A stretch of 47,314 nt of DNA from Bacteroidales bacterium (GTDB taxonomy: Bacteria > Bacteroidota > Bacteroidia > Bacteroidales > UBA932). The notes beneath the pieces are model-generated. The model ran no database searches. It was not told where the DNA came from and worked only from the letters and a program-made list of their open reading frames with translations. The stretch lies in contig JAKSKE010000008.1 of the NCBI GenBank assembly GCA_024401895.1, positions 1-47,314 on the forward strand, given 5' to 3'. A program made the translations under genes and the position numbers. Positions 41,316-47,314 of the stretch are shown in pieces (positions within the stretch are counted from its first letter, which is position 1; every line of letters starts with the position of its first letter).

Positions 41316-41783
41316 TTATTTTAGGAGTTCGAGGTCTTTTTTGAGCAGCATCCTGGAGTCCATCTGGTTCACCTTCTGGAAAAGCTTTATCTGCCATCCC
41401 AGAGAGAGATGGACCTTGTCTTCGTGCTTTCCCTTCCGCCACCATTTATAGAATCCCACAGGGTCGTTTTCATACGGAATTCTGGCCACGATTCCGGTTC
41501 CGAAACCAGGATAATCTATGACCAGACTAAGTCCCATAAACCTTTTGAAATAGTCGGGGTCGGCCCTCCGCAACTTGCTCAGAAGAGGGTTGAGCACTTC
41601 TATTTCGTCAACTTGGAGAATTTTTTCCCGGATGATCATTTTGTGGATTCGAACGGGATCCTCATTGAGCCAGGCGCCCAATCTGAGGGTCTTGCTGCCA
41701 TTTTCGTCCTCAAGAGTCAGGTAATCCATAGAAAAGTATGTCTTCTCAGAATCCAGAGGATATGTAGTCTCTTCCAAAATCAT
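41316..41783 (-). CDS. Conserved protein of unknown function upstream of lplA
   Basis: I do not recognise this 155-residue protein. It has no signal peptide or membrane segment. It is rich in charged residues, with a strand-rich first half (KTLRLGAWLNEDPVRIHKMI) and a Trp/Lys-rich segment, NDPVGFYKWWRKGKHEDKVH (about 105-124). LLSKLRRADPDYFKRFMG is the likely helical part. It abuts lplA with no gap and shares the promoter at 41804-41811, so a link to lipoylation or its regulation is possible but unsupported by homology. Confidence 0.7.
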   Translation of the reverse strand: MILEETTYPLDSEKTYFSMDYLTLEDENGSKTLRLGAWLNEDPVRIHKMIIREKILQVDEIEVLNPLLSKLRRADPDYFKRFMGLSLVIDYPGFGTGIVARIPYENDPVGFYKWWRKGKHEDKVHLSLGWQIKLFQKVNQMDSRMLLKKDLELLK

Positions 41784-41803
41784 CCAACTATAATTTGAAC
41801 GTA

Positions 41804-41811
41804 CAAAAATA
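41804..41811 (-). promoter_or_regulatory. -7 box for the unknown gene and lplA
   Basis: TATTTTTG on the minus strand, 21 bases before the start codon at 41783, matches TAnnTTTG. Confidence 0.45.
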
Positions 41812-41854
41812 ACAAAAAAATCCCATTTAGCGCACTGTATCCGAGAAAAATCTC

Positions 41855-41878
41855 AAAATTACCGGCATCAGTCGGTAA
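41855..41878 (-). terminator. Terminator after the C69 peptidase gene
   Basis: On the minus strand TTACCG (41878-41873), an eight-base loop and CGGTAA (41864-41859) are followed by TTTT (41858-41855). The hairpin starts within the last codons of the peptidase gene. Confidence 0.6.
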
Positions 41879-43202
41879 CGCAGCGGGCAGTATATTCGTT
41901 CATTGCGCGGGCGGCTTCCTCCGGAGTCATCTTCAGAAGTTGCTTCTCGAACTTCTTCTGATTCCTGAACAGAGCCTTCTGAAGAGGCTCGATTACAGCC
42001 TGACGCCCTCCTATCCGGTTCGAATAATCTGAAAGCAGATCCTGCCAGCGGTCGGCATAAATCCAGTACTTTGCGTCGGGATACCTTTCGCGCAGAGTCT
42101 TGCCCCCTATTTCCTGGTTTCCGTCCGAGAAATGATTCTGCACGGCCTCTTCAACAGTGGCCATACGCTGATACCCCTGCGGGGCCTCGGTCATTCCCAG
42201 GTACCAGGGAACGTGAACTTCGGCGCAAGGCTTTCCCTGCGCATTCCACATAACGCATCCGACAGCCAGAGGCATATTAGCGCGAAGCTGGAAGATTGTC
42301 GAAAGGTTGGTGTCGAACGCACAGACTCCGGAAGGATGGGAGCCGTCGGCGCGAGCCTCCCGATGAAGGGACAGAAGCATTCTCATATCGGCTACGGAAA
42401 GTTTTTTGCGGGGCTTTACTGCAAAAGGCACATTATTTATGTCATATTTGGTTCCCAGTTTCTCCATAACCAGAGTGTGACGGGGAACGTTGTGGTCTGA
42501 AACCAGCACCGACGGTTTGGCATAAGCCTTTCTGAAATTGAACGCCCCGTCGGTCTGAGGGTTGTACCATCCCCTTTCAATGGCATAATTTATAATGTCG
42601 GGGCTGCCGGCGAAGTTTTCGGTGTCGGAAAGGTCAATCTCTCCTATAGTATAATAGTTGGGAACCGACGCAACCATATTGTCGGGAACCCGCTGGGCTA
42701 CCCAGTGATGTCCCTTCACAACGTTTACCATCCAGCCTTCGTGAGGATCGGCGACGGCGTATGTGCGGCCGCTGGCGCGGTAACCGTATTTCTCCATCTC
42801 GCGGGCGATTATGCGAATGGCGTCACGGGCCGATGTAGCCTCCTGCCACACGCGGAAGCGGAGTTCATAAACTATTCCGCCTTCATTGAAGTCATCCCTG
42901 TCCTCCTTCGACTGACATCCGTCGGAGGCAATGCATACACCGTATCTGTTTATAAACCCGTCCGACACCGACATACCGGGCATTTCTGCCCAGATACCGT
43001 TCTCGCCCACGTTCATACTAATCATAAAGTCTCCGTCGTCTTCGTTGTGGCCGAACAGTACCGAACCGTCTTTCGTGGCCTTGTTTCCGGCTATGATGCT
43101 GAAGCAGTTATAGTCGGCGTCAATGTTGTCGCAAGGGGTCTGGGAAAAGGCTGTGAATGCTGTAAGCAGCAGGATTCCAGCGCATATAAAATTACGTTTC
43201 AT
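41868..43202 (-). CDS. C69-family dipeptidase-like Ntn hydrolase
   Basis: Exported peptidase of 444 aa. A signal peptide (1-20, AFS-Q) is followed by CDNIDADYNCFSIIAGNKATKDGSVLFGHNEDD. The Cys before FSIIAG (about 33) corresponds to the N-terminal nucleophile of C69 enzymes (C-T/S-x-x-x-x-G-x-x-A-T-x-D-G-S). GGIVYELRFRVWQEATSARDAI, YAVADPHEGWMVNVV and VPNYYTIGEIDL are also family-like. It likely cleaves dipeptides in the periplasm. It is 10 bp after a membrane acyltransferase gene, perhaps one transcript. Confidence 0.85.
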   Translation of the reverse strand: MKRNFICAGILLLTAFTAFSQTPCDNIDADYNCFSIIAGNKATKDGSVLFGHNEDDGDFMISMNVGENGIWAEMPGMSVSDGFINRYGVCIASDGCQSKEDRDDFNEGGIVYELRFRVWQEATSARDAIRIIAREMEKYGYRASGRTYAVADPHEGWMVNVVKGHHWVAQRVPDNMVASVPNYYTIGEIDLSDTENFAGSPDIINYAIERGWYNPQTDGAFNFRKAYAKPSVLVSDHNVPRHTLVMEKLGTKYDINNVPFAVKPRKKLSVADMRMLLSLHREARADGSHPSGVCAFDTNLSTIFQLRANMPLAVGCVMWNAQGKPCAEVHVPWYLGMTEAPQGYQRMATVEEAVQNHFSDGNQEIGGKTLRERYPDAKYWIYADRWQDLLSDYSNRIGGRQAVIEPLQKALFRNQKKFEKQLLKMTPEEAARAMNEYTARCVTD

Positions 43203-43212
43203 ACCTTTATTA

Positions 43213-44355
43213 TTATAATTTCAGTTTAATGTGGATTCTGGACAGAAGCCCGGTAATGCCGATTACTATAAAAGCCAGCACCATAGACTTGCACAGCCCG
43301 GGGATTCCGCTTCTGAGAAACTCGGGATACGATAGTCCCAGCAGCTGCTGGACACTGTACCACAGCGTGGGAATGAGGTAGCAGGTCAGGGTTGCCTTGC
43401 CGGCCGGCGCAATGGGTCTGGCCCAGGCTGTTTTCCCTGACACGTCGCATATAAGGTACAATATTGCGAGCAGGGGCAGGAAATAGAAGAGGCTGCCGAA
43501 TGCCCAGGTGGGGGTTGCACCTATCTTGGAACAGATCCAGAAGTTATGGCACAGGAGTTCGGCCGATTTCATAAGCAGCGCGCCGCAAAGCATTACTCCC
43601 ACAAAGAGGAAGGGCTTCCGGTTGTCGGCGAAGCGGGTCATCAGCACACTGGCAAGAACTCCGGAATATACCAGCACCGGATGGGTCCATCCGCCGGGAT
43701 AGAATCCCAGCCATCTCCATCCGCCGCAGGCAGCTACCATACAGCCTATGAGGGCGAACCAGAGCGCGACGTTGCGGCCCAGACGCTGGCGGCAGAGCAG
43801 GTAAACGAGCGCACAGGCAAGGTAGGCCCAACCTATGAGGCCCAGTATGCCCCACCACTTGGGTTGAAGCGGATGGCCGAACGCATACCGGTAAACTACG
43901 AGTCCGACGAGAATCAGCACACCGGTTATCTTTAGGATTCTGTACAGAGTTTTCTTAGCGCCCCGGGCGTCGGGATAGACGTTCCAGATAAGGAAATAGG
44001 CGACAATCATCAATATACAGAAAACCTGATGGTTGAGTCCACCCTCGATTCCGCTGCAGTTCATTGAGAAAAGGCCCATCACTATAAGGGCGATGGAGCG
44101 GGCGAGGATATGGGAGATAACCTCGAGCATCGACTGTCCTTTTTTGAACCGGCCCTCGATTGCGAAGGGAAGCGAAAGTCCCACACAGAACAGGAACGAA
44201 GGGAAAACCAGGTCCGAGAAGCCCAGCATATCTTCTGCGGCCTTTGCGTGCCCCAGCCAGTGAGGGATTCCGGCCATGCCGGCAAAATCGTTGACCCACA
44301 ACATCATTAACATTGTGAGCGCTCTGAAAATGTCTATTGAAGCAATACGTTTCAT
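43213..44355 (-). CDS. Integral-membrane acyltransferase (DUF5009/HGSNAT-like)
   Basis: Multi-spanning protein of 380 aa with about ten hydrophobic segments. RIASIDIFRALTMLMMLWVND (about 3-23) is the characteristic first helix of heparan-alpha-glucosaminide N-acetyltransferase-like and DUF5009 proteins. GLSLPFAIEGRFKKG, GGLNHQVFCILMIVAYFLIW and GWTHPVLVYSG follow. KATLTCYLIPTLWYSVQQLL near the C-terminus is also typical. It probably moves acetyl or other acyl groups across the inner membrane onto an envelope sugar; the acceptor is unknown. Confidence 0.82.
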   Translation of the reverse strand: MKRIASIDIFRALTMLMMLWVNDFAGMAGIPHWLGHAKAAEDMLGFSDLVFPSFLFCVGLSLPFAIEGRFKKGQSMLEVISHILARSIALIVMGLFSMNCSGIEGGLNHQVFCILMIVAYFLIWNVYPDARGAKKTLYRILKITGVLILVGLVVYRYAFGHPLQPKWWGILGLIGWAYLACALVYLLCRQRLGRNVALWFALIGCMVAACGGWRWLGFYPGGWTHPVLVYSGVLASVLMTRFADNRKPFLFVGVMLCGALLMKSAELLCHNFWICSKIGATPTWAFGSLFYFLPLLAILYLICDVSGKTAWARPIAPAGKATLTCYLIPTLWYSVQQLLGLSYPEFLRSGIPGLCKSMVLAFIVIGITGLLSRIHIKLKL

Positions 44356-44394
44356 AATAAATGGTTACTAGATTTGTTCTATCGTTCAAGTGCC

Positions 44395-45921
44395 CTAAGG
44401 ATCCACATCGACAATGGCGCCCCGGGGAGCCTTGGCCAGAAGCTCCGCCTTGCTCTTTGCAAGGTTCCGGTCTTTTGGAAGAAAGAAACTCCGGGACGAA
44501 TCTCCGGTTTTTATGCGCACTTCCCTGGTATAGGGCGGAAGCTGGAATTCCCGGCGCTGGGCAAGCATCGTTTCCAGGGCGGTGGCGCTGTCGAACACAT
44601 AGTGCCCCGACTCTGAAGTCTGAACCAGCAGGCAGGAGCACTGTCGCTTGAGTCTCTCTATCTGCCGGAAGGCATATTCGTCGGCCCTGAAATCCTGCCT
44701 TGAAAGCAGGAAGTCAATATTGGTGAGCAGGACCAGAGAATACTTCGCCAGTTCCTTGGAATCGGCCTTGCTCAAAGGCATAGAATTGATTTTGGAACCG
44801 ACGGACGGGAAATGTTTCCTGGCCTCTATTTCTATGTCGGAAGTGTCTTTCCAAGGCTGCAGAAGGAGAATCCGCCCTTTCTGCTGAAGGGTGGCTTCCA
44901 TTCGGGAGAGGGCGATTCTCGAGAAATTCCCAACCATACCGTTCTTCGACTTCTCCTTGGACACGTCTATTATCTCAAACTTCCCGCGCCCCTCTTCCTC
45001 CGGGCTCTGCGTCTCTGTTCCTGGCCCATCCTCGACTTCTACCCTTACCAGCCGGCCGGCAGAGCAGTTATACAAAGATTCAAGGGAGGGATATTCTGCA
45101 CACAGCAGCAGCGGAGCATTCCATATTCCGGCAAGCACGAACGCCACATCCCGGGCATTGTAGAAAGGCTGATGGAAACTTTGCTTGTAGTTCTGGCTGA
45201 ACTCGTCGTCAACAATCACCAGCCCCAGATTCCTGAAAGGCAGAAAAACCGCAGGGCTTTCCCCTTCGACAATCTGCGGGCCGCCGTTCCTCACCAAGTG
45301 CACGGCATTCCTCCTTTGGGTTGGGGAAAGCATCGATGCATAACACAGCATCCCATCCGAAGGGGTGGAGATTTCGGGCCGGAGAATCAGAACGTCCTTC
45401 CCGCTTTCAATGACGCGACGCGAAAGTTCCTGAAAAAGCTGCCTGCGCAAGACGCCGGTGCACAGCAGGACGTTCTTTCCTTCGTCGAAAGCTTCCACAA
45501 TGCGGCGCACAGCCTGTTTCATTGGGGCGGTAAGCCGTGGCTTTACCGGTTCCGTCCAATTCCGTGACTGCAATTTGCGCAAGGTCGCCTCGGGAACTTT
45601 TTCAAGCACAGAAGCCGGACTTGCGACCTTGCACACCTCCCCCATCGGGCAGAGATAGTAGCCGCTCACAAATTCCCAAAGTTCGAGTTCCTCGGACGAT
45701 ACCGGTGGATTATCTGGCAATTCAATTACCGGGAGAATGCGCCCAGCGTTAAGGTCGGGAACATCGGCAAAGCCATAGGCCACACCAACATACTCCCGGT
45801 TGGCGAACTTCACCTTCACTCGGTCGCCCTTTCTGACAGACATACCGTCCGGAAGGGAATACGTCGGCATCCAGCTCAGGTTGAGCGGAAGCAGTACCTT
45901 TATGTAAGACGGTGCTGTCAT
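44395..45921 (-). CDS. PriA-like primosomal protein lacking helicase motifs
   Basis: Homologue of the replication-restart protein PriA, 508 aa against about 730-830 for the family. The DNA 3'-end-binding domain is recognisable (KVLLPLNLSWMPTYSLPDGM, VRKGDRVKVKFANREYVGVA, residues 8-50). So is the C-terminal block AQRREFQLPPYTREVRIKTG and the terminal VDVDP. In the ATPase region the Walker A position reads CTGVLRRQLFQ instead of GxTGSGKT, the DEEH box reads IVDDEFSQNYKQ, and the GTATPS motif reads CAEYPS. The paired-Cys zinc fingers are absent. It is open throughout, so it looks like a conserved non-catalytic derivative rather than a fresh pseudogene. Confidence 0.78.
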   Translation of the reverse strand: MTAPSYIKVLLPLNLSWMPTYSLPDGMSVRKGDRVKVKFANREYVGVAYGFADVPDLNAGRILPVIELPDNPPVSSEELELWEFVSGYYLCPMGEVCKVASPASVLEKVPEATLRKLQSRNWTEPVKPRLTAPMKQAVRRIVEAFDEGKNVLLCTGVLRRQLFQELSRRVIESGKDVLILRPEISTPSDGMLCYASMLSPTQRRNAVHLVRNGGPQIVEGESPAVFLPFRNLGLVIVDDEFSQNYKQSFHQPFYNARDVAFVLAGIWNAPLLLCAEYPSLESLYNCSAGRLVRVEVEDGPGTETQSPEEEGRGKFEIIDVSKEKSKNGMVGNFSRIALSRMEATLQQKGRILLLQPWKDTSDIEIEARKHFPSVGSKINSMPLSKADSKELAKYSLVLLTNIDFLLSRQDFRADEYAFRQIERLKRQCSCLLVQTSESGHYVFDSATALETMLAQRREFQLPPYTREVRIKTGDSSRSFFLPKDRNLAKSKAELLAKAPRGAIVDVDP

Positions 45922-46020
45922 TGGGGCGGCAAATGCGGGAAGTACCCGGTTAAAATGTCATTTTTACGAAAATCCTTAACAGGAAGCGAAGATAATAAAA
46001 ATGTATCTTGTAAAATAATT

Positions 46021-46049
46021 TTGCGGATTAAAAAAAATGCGTATCTTTG
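46021..46049 (+). promoter_or_regulatory. Promoter of the tRNA operon
   Basis: TTG (46021-46023) and TATCTTTG (46042-46049) are separated by 18 bases. The tRNA-Phe 5' end is 17 bases downstream. Confidence 0.65.
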
Positions 46050-46065
46050 CACTCCCAAACAATAG

Positions 46066-46138
46066 GGTGCTGTAGCTCAGGTGGTAGAGCAATGGACTGA
46101 AAATCCATGTGTCGGCGGTTCAACTCCTCCCAGCACCA
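46066..46138 (+). tRNA. tRNA-Phe (GAA)
   Basis: 73 nt without encoded CCA. Acceptor GGTGCTG (46066-46072) pairs with CAGCACC (46131-46137), discriminator A. The D stem is GCTC/GAGC. The anticodon stem ATGGA/TCCAT encloses loop CTGAAAA, giving anticodon GAA. The T stem GGCGG/CCTCC contains one C-T mismatch (46116 against 46128) around the loop TTCAACT. Confidence 0.95.
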
Positions 46139-46144
46139 CTTTTT

Positions 46145-46216
46145 GGTGGGTTCGTATAACGGTTAGTACTCAAGATTCTCAATCTTGCAATATGGGTTCG
46201 ATTCCCGTACCCACTA
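46145..46216 (+). tRNA. tRNA-Glu (CTC)
   Basis: 72 nt. Acceptor GGTGGGT (46145-46151) pairs with ACCCACT (46209-46215) with one G-T wobble, discriminator A. The anticodon stem CAAGA/TCTTG encloses TTCTCAA, giving anticodon CTC. It is separated from tRNA-Phe by six bases, so both are processed from one transcript. Confidence 0.92.
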
Positions 46217-46256
46217 CTAAAAAAGAGAAAGTCAGCGACTTTCTCTTTTTTAGTAG
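46214..46256 (+). terminator. Perfect 20-bp terminator of the tRNA operon
   Basis: The arm at 46214-46233 and the arm at 46237-46256 are perfectly complementary around the loop AGC. The lower part is A6/T6, giving a run of T on the descending side. The first arm overlaps the last three bases of tRNA-Glu. Confidence 0.85.
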
Positions 46257-46289
46257 CTATGCTTCTCAACCCCAGTCGCTTCGCGACAG

Positions 46290-46305
46290 CCCCTGTCAGG
46301 GGCAT
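46290..46305. repeat. Palindromic 16-mer, first copy
   Basis: CCCCTGTCAGGGGCAT; its first 13 bases are a hairpin (CCCCT, GTC, AGGGG). An identical direct copy lies 674 bp downstream. Confidence 0.7.
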
Positions 46306-46423
46306 GGCCGGCTCACGTGCAAAACCATGTGTTTCAAAGTGTCTCTATGGGCTTGGCTGGCTGGTCAAAACGGGCCTCTACACTCAGACTCTCTGTCTCC
46401 CTTAGTCGTTCCTGCCCATTCGT

Positions 46424-46770
46424 GGACCTTCTCCGTACAAAAAAGGCCTCTGGCGTACGGCAGTGAGGACTCCAAGGACCTTCTCCGTACAAAAAGCGGC
46501 CTCAGCGTACGACGGTGACATCAAAGTGGTGGCGACCGGTCGCAGGGATTGATGCTGCCACCCTCCGGTATCTCCAGTTCGGTACCGTAGAAGCCTTGTT
46601 TTCGTACGACTCACCTCCGCCGCGCCGGTTGGTGCCACAGAGACCCTGATTTCGTACGGAATGCTTGCGGATGGGTGTCGTGCGTGATTTCGACATTCTG
46701 ACGCACGAAATATATTAGGCAATAATAAACTTTGACTAGAACGATGAGAGGCTTTGTTTTCGTACAGACG
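46424..46770. repeat. Cluster of five degenerate GTACG-unit repeats
   Basis: Two tandem copies with a 52-bp period start at 46424 and 46476; each has GGACCTTCTCCGTACAAAAA, then GCGTACG. Three related units in the opposite orientation lie at about 46581-46609, 46632-46660 and 46741-46770. Each ends in TTCGTAC and carries a CTTTGTTTT or CCCTGATTT lead. A working consensus on the first orientation is CGTACGAAAACAAGGCCTCT. The spacing is irregular and the units degenerate, so this is not a CRISPR array. The last unit shares TTCGTACAGACG with the clpB 3' palindrome. Confidence 0.65.
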
Positions 46771-46963
46771 GATGAAACACAACATATGCGAATTCAATTC
46801 AAGTCCGATTGCCTTCTATGAACAAATAACGCAAACCCCTATTCCTGTTCACGAACCCCCTACAGTGTGAATGAAAGTTTATCTGTCAAACTGGTAAAAC
46901 ATACAGTGCTCGACTTCCGGGATAGCTTCTTCGTAGAAGTATACACAGGGTTTTCCCCCTGAC

Positions 46964-46979
46964 CCCCTGTCAGGGGCAT
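46964..46979. repeat. Palindromic 16-mer, second copy
   Basis: Exact direct repeat of 46290-46305. Confidence 0.7.
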
Positions 46980-47090
46980 ACGCCCTCCGCTACGCTCTCG
47001 GGCGGCGACTCCACTGCTTCAACTTCCTTTGGAAGTCTCGCTGACGTTCCGTCGCGGCCGCTGATGCGGCCTTCGCCGCTGCGCGGCTCA

Positions 47091-47126
47091 AAAAGGCGGA
47101 GAATTCTACGGAGTTCTCCGCCTTTT
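47091..47126. terminator. Bidirectional terminator-like hairpin
   Basis: AAAAGGCGGAGAA (47091-47103) and TTCTCCGCCTTTT (47114-47126) are perfect 13-base arms with a 10-base loop. The A and T runs make it suitable for termination on either strand. It isolates the DUF4160 gene from the repeat tract. Confidence 0.65.
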
Positions 47127-47162
47127 GCGTTATCGGCGGTGCGAGTTGCGAGAAAATTTCAT

Positions 47163-47170
47163 TACATTTG
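47163..47170 (+). promoter_or_regulatory. -7 box of the DUF4160 gene
   Basis: TACATTTG 18 bases before the start codon fits TAnnTTTG. The nearest TTG is too close (14 bases) for a standard -33 element. Confidence 0.45.
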
Positions 47171-47187
47171 CAGAAAACGTCATTGTT

Positions 47188-47314
47188 ATGCCAGAAGTCA
47201 GCTATTTTTATGGTATCGCCATTTATATGTATATGAGCGAGCATAATCCTCCTCATTTCCACGTGAAATATCAGGATTATGAGGCAATTGTTACTATAGA
47301 AGGTGGTGTGGTTA
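47188..47314 (+). CDS. DUF4160 protein, 3' end outside the window
   Basis: The first 42 codons are visible. MPEVSYFYGIAIYMYMSEHN followed by PPHFHVKYQDYEAIVTIEGG is the conserved N-terminal part of DUF4160 (FYGIxIxMYxxDHxPPHFHV). Complete members are about 80-90 residues and are often followed by a DUF2442 gene; the pair has been suggested to be toxin-antitoxin-like. Whether a partner follows cannot be seen here. Confidence 0.88.
   Translation, partial: MPEVSYFYGIAIYMYMSEHNPPHFHVKYQDYEAIVTIEGGVV

Larger units (their letters stand above)
46257..47090. other. Repeat-rich non-coding region
   Basis: No protein-like reading frame is seen in about 830 bases on either strand; open frames here are low in coding character and cross the repeats. 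It holds a GC-rich hairpin CAGTCGC/GCGACAG at about 46274-46289, a palindromic 16-mer at 46290-46305 repeated at 46964-46979, the GTACG-unit repeats at 46424-46770, and several GC-rich hairpins at 46980-47090. It looks like an accumulation site for small repeats downstream of tRNA genes. Confidence 0.6.

Noticed and set aside
46424..46770. Possible CRISPR array
   Set aside because: Repeat units are degenerate, occur in both orientations and are irregularly spaced; no cas genes are nearby.
46402..46797. 131-residue open frame through the repeat tract
   Set aside because: Its peptide repeats follow the DNA repeats, and it has no start context or domain. I treat it as non-coding.

Overview
The window reads as a chromosomal segment of a member of the Bacteroidota, most likely an uncultured or Alistipes-like Bacteroidales. 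Three things point there. Promoters repeatedly show the Bacteroidota -7 box TAnnTTTG, several with a TTG about 19 bases upstream, and Shine-Dalgarno sequences are mostly absent. The gene families have a Bacteroidota flavour (split GcvPA/GcvPB, SASA esterase, GH78-like rhamnosidase, DUF5009 acyltransferase, C69 dipeptidase). Coding DNA is moderately GC-rich against very AT-rich spacers. The family is my inference; no rRNA is present to fix it.

Layout. 1-833 is a scarred region: nested inverted repeats, an MTA/SAH nucleosidase gene with an internal deletion, and a fragment of a YdeI-type gene. It is followed by a ClpB that lacks its N-domain. 2982-5397 holds a PlsC-type acyltransferase and queA. 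5401-7566 holds an AT-rich spacer, an XRE regulator with a palindrome over its own promoter, a degenerate PyrD-like protein and PncC. 7578-16004 is an eight-gene minus-strand run (malY/patB-like gene, DUF3467, kdsC, maf, valS, tatA, tatC, ABC-F). Its last gene carries an in-frame palindromic insert whose core recurs at 187-230. 16100-18253 holds upp, ridA and an ATP-grasp gene behind a structured leader. 18264-21242 holds a GNAT-like acyltransferase divergent from an AMP-dependent acyl ligase and an ACP, which resembles part of a bacterial ceramide/sulfonolipid N-acylation module. 21252-24061 holds a SASA esterase, a YqaA-type membrane protein and MtgA.

24058-32137 is a tightly packed ten-gene minus-strand operon and the most striking unit. 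It combines a RelA/SpoT-type alarmone synthetase, a separate HD alarmone hydrolase, an RsbW-like kinase, a membrane-bound RsbU-like PP2C phosphatase, a STAS anti-anti-sigma protein, a Tyr-phosphatase, a lipoprotein esterase, a secreted cysteine-containing protein, a lysophospholipid acyltransferase and a HAD hydrolase. The makeup suggests that alarmone metabolism, partner switching and envelope remodelling are co-expressed. All key catalytic motifs I can check look intact, and no sigma factor is encoded in the operon.

32229-35071 holds a rhamnosidase-like hydrolase translationally coupled to trmO. 35049-41783 is the complete glycine cleavage system (gcvT, gcvH, gcvPA, gcvPB, lpd) beside lplA, which can lipoylate GcvH. 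41868-45921 holds a C69 dipeptidase, an integral-membrane acyltransferase and a PriA homologue that has lost its helicase motifs and zinc fingers. 46066-46256 holds tRNA-Phe, tRNA-Glu and a strong terminator. 46257-47090 is non-coding, repeat-rich DNA with at least five degenerate copies of a CGTACGAAAACA-type unit. The window ends inside a DUF4160 gene.
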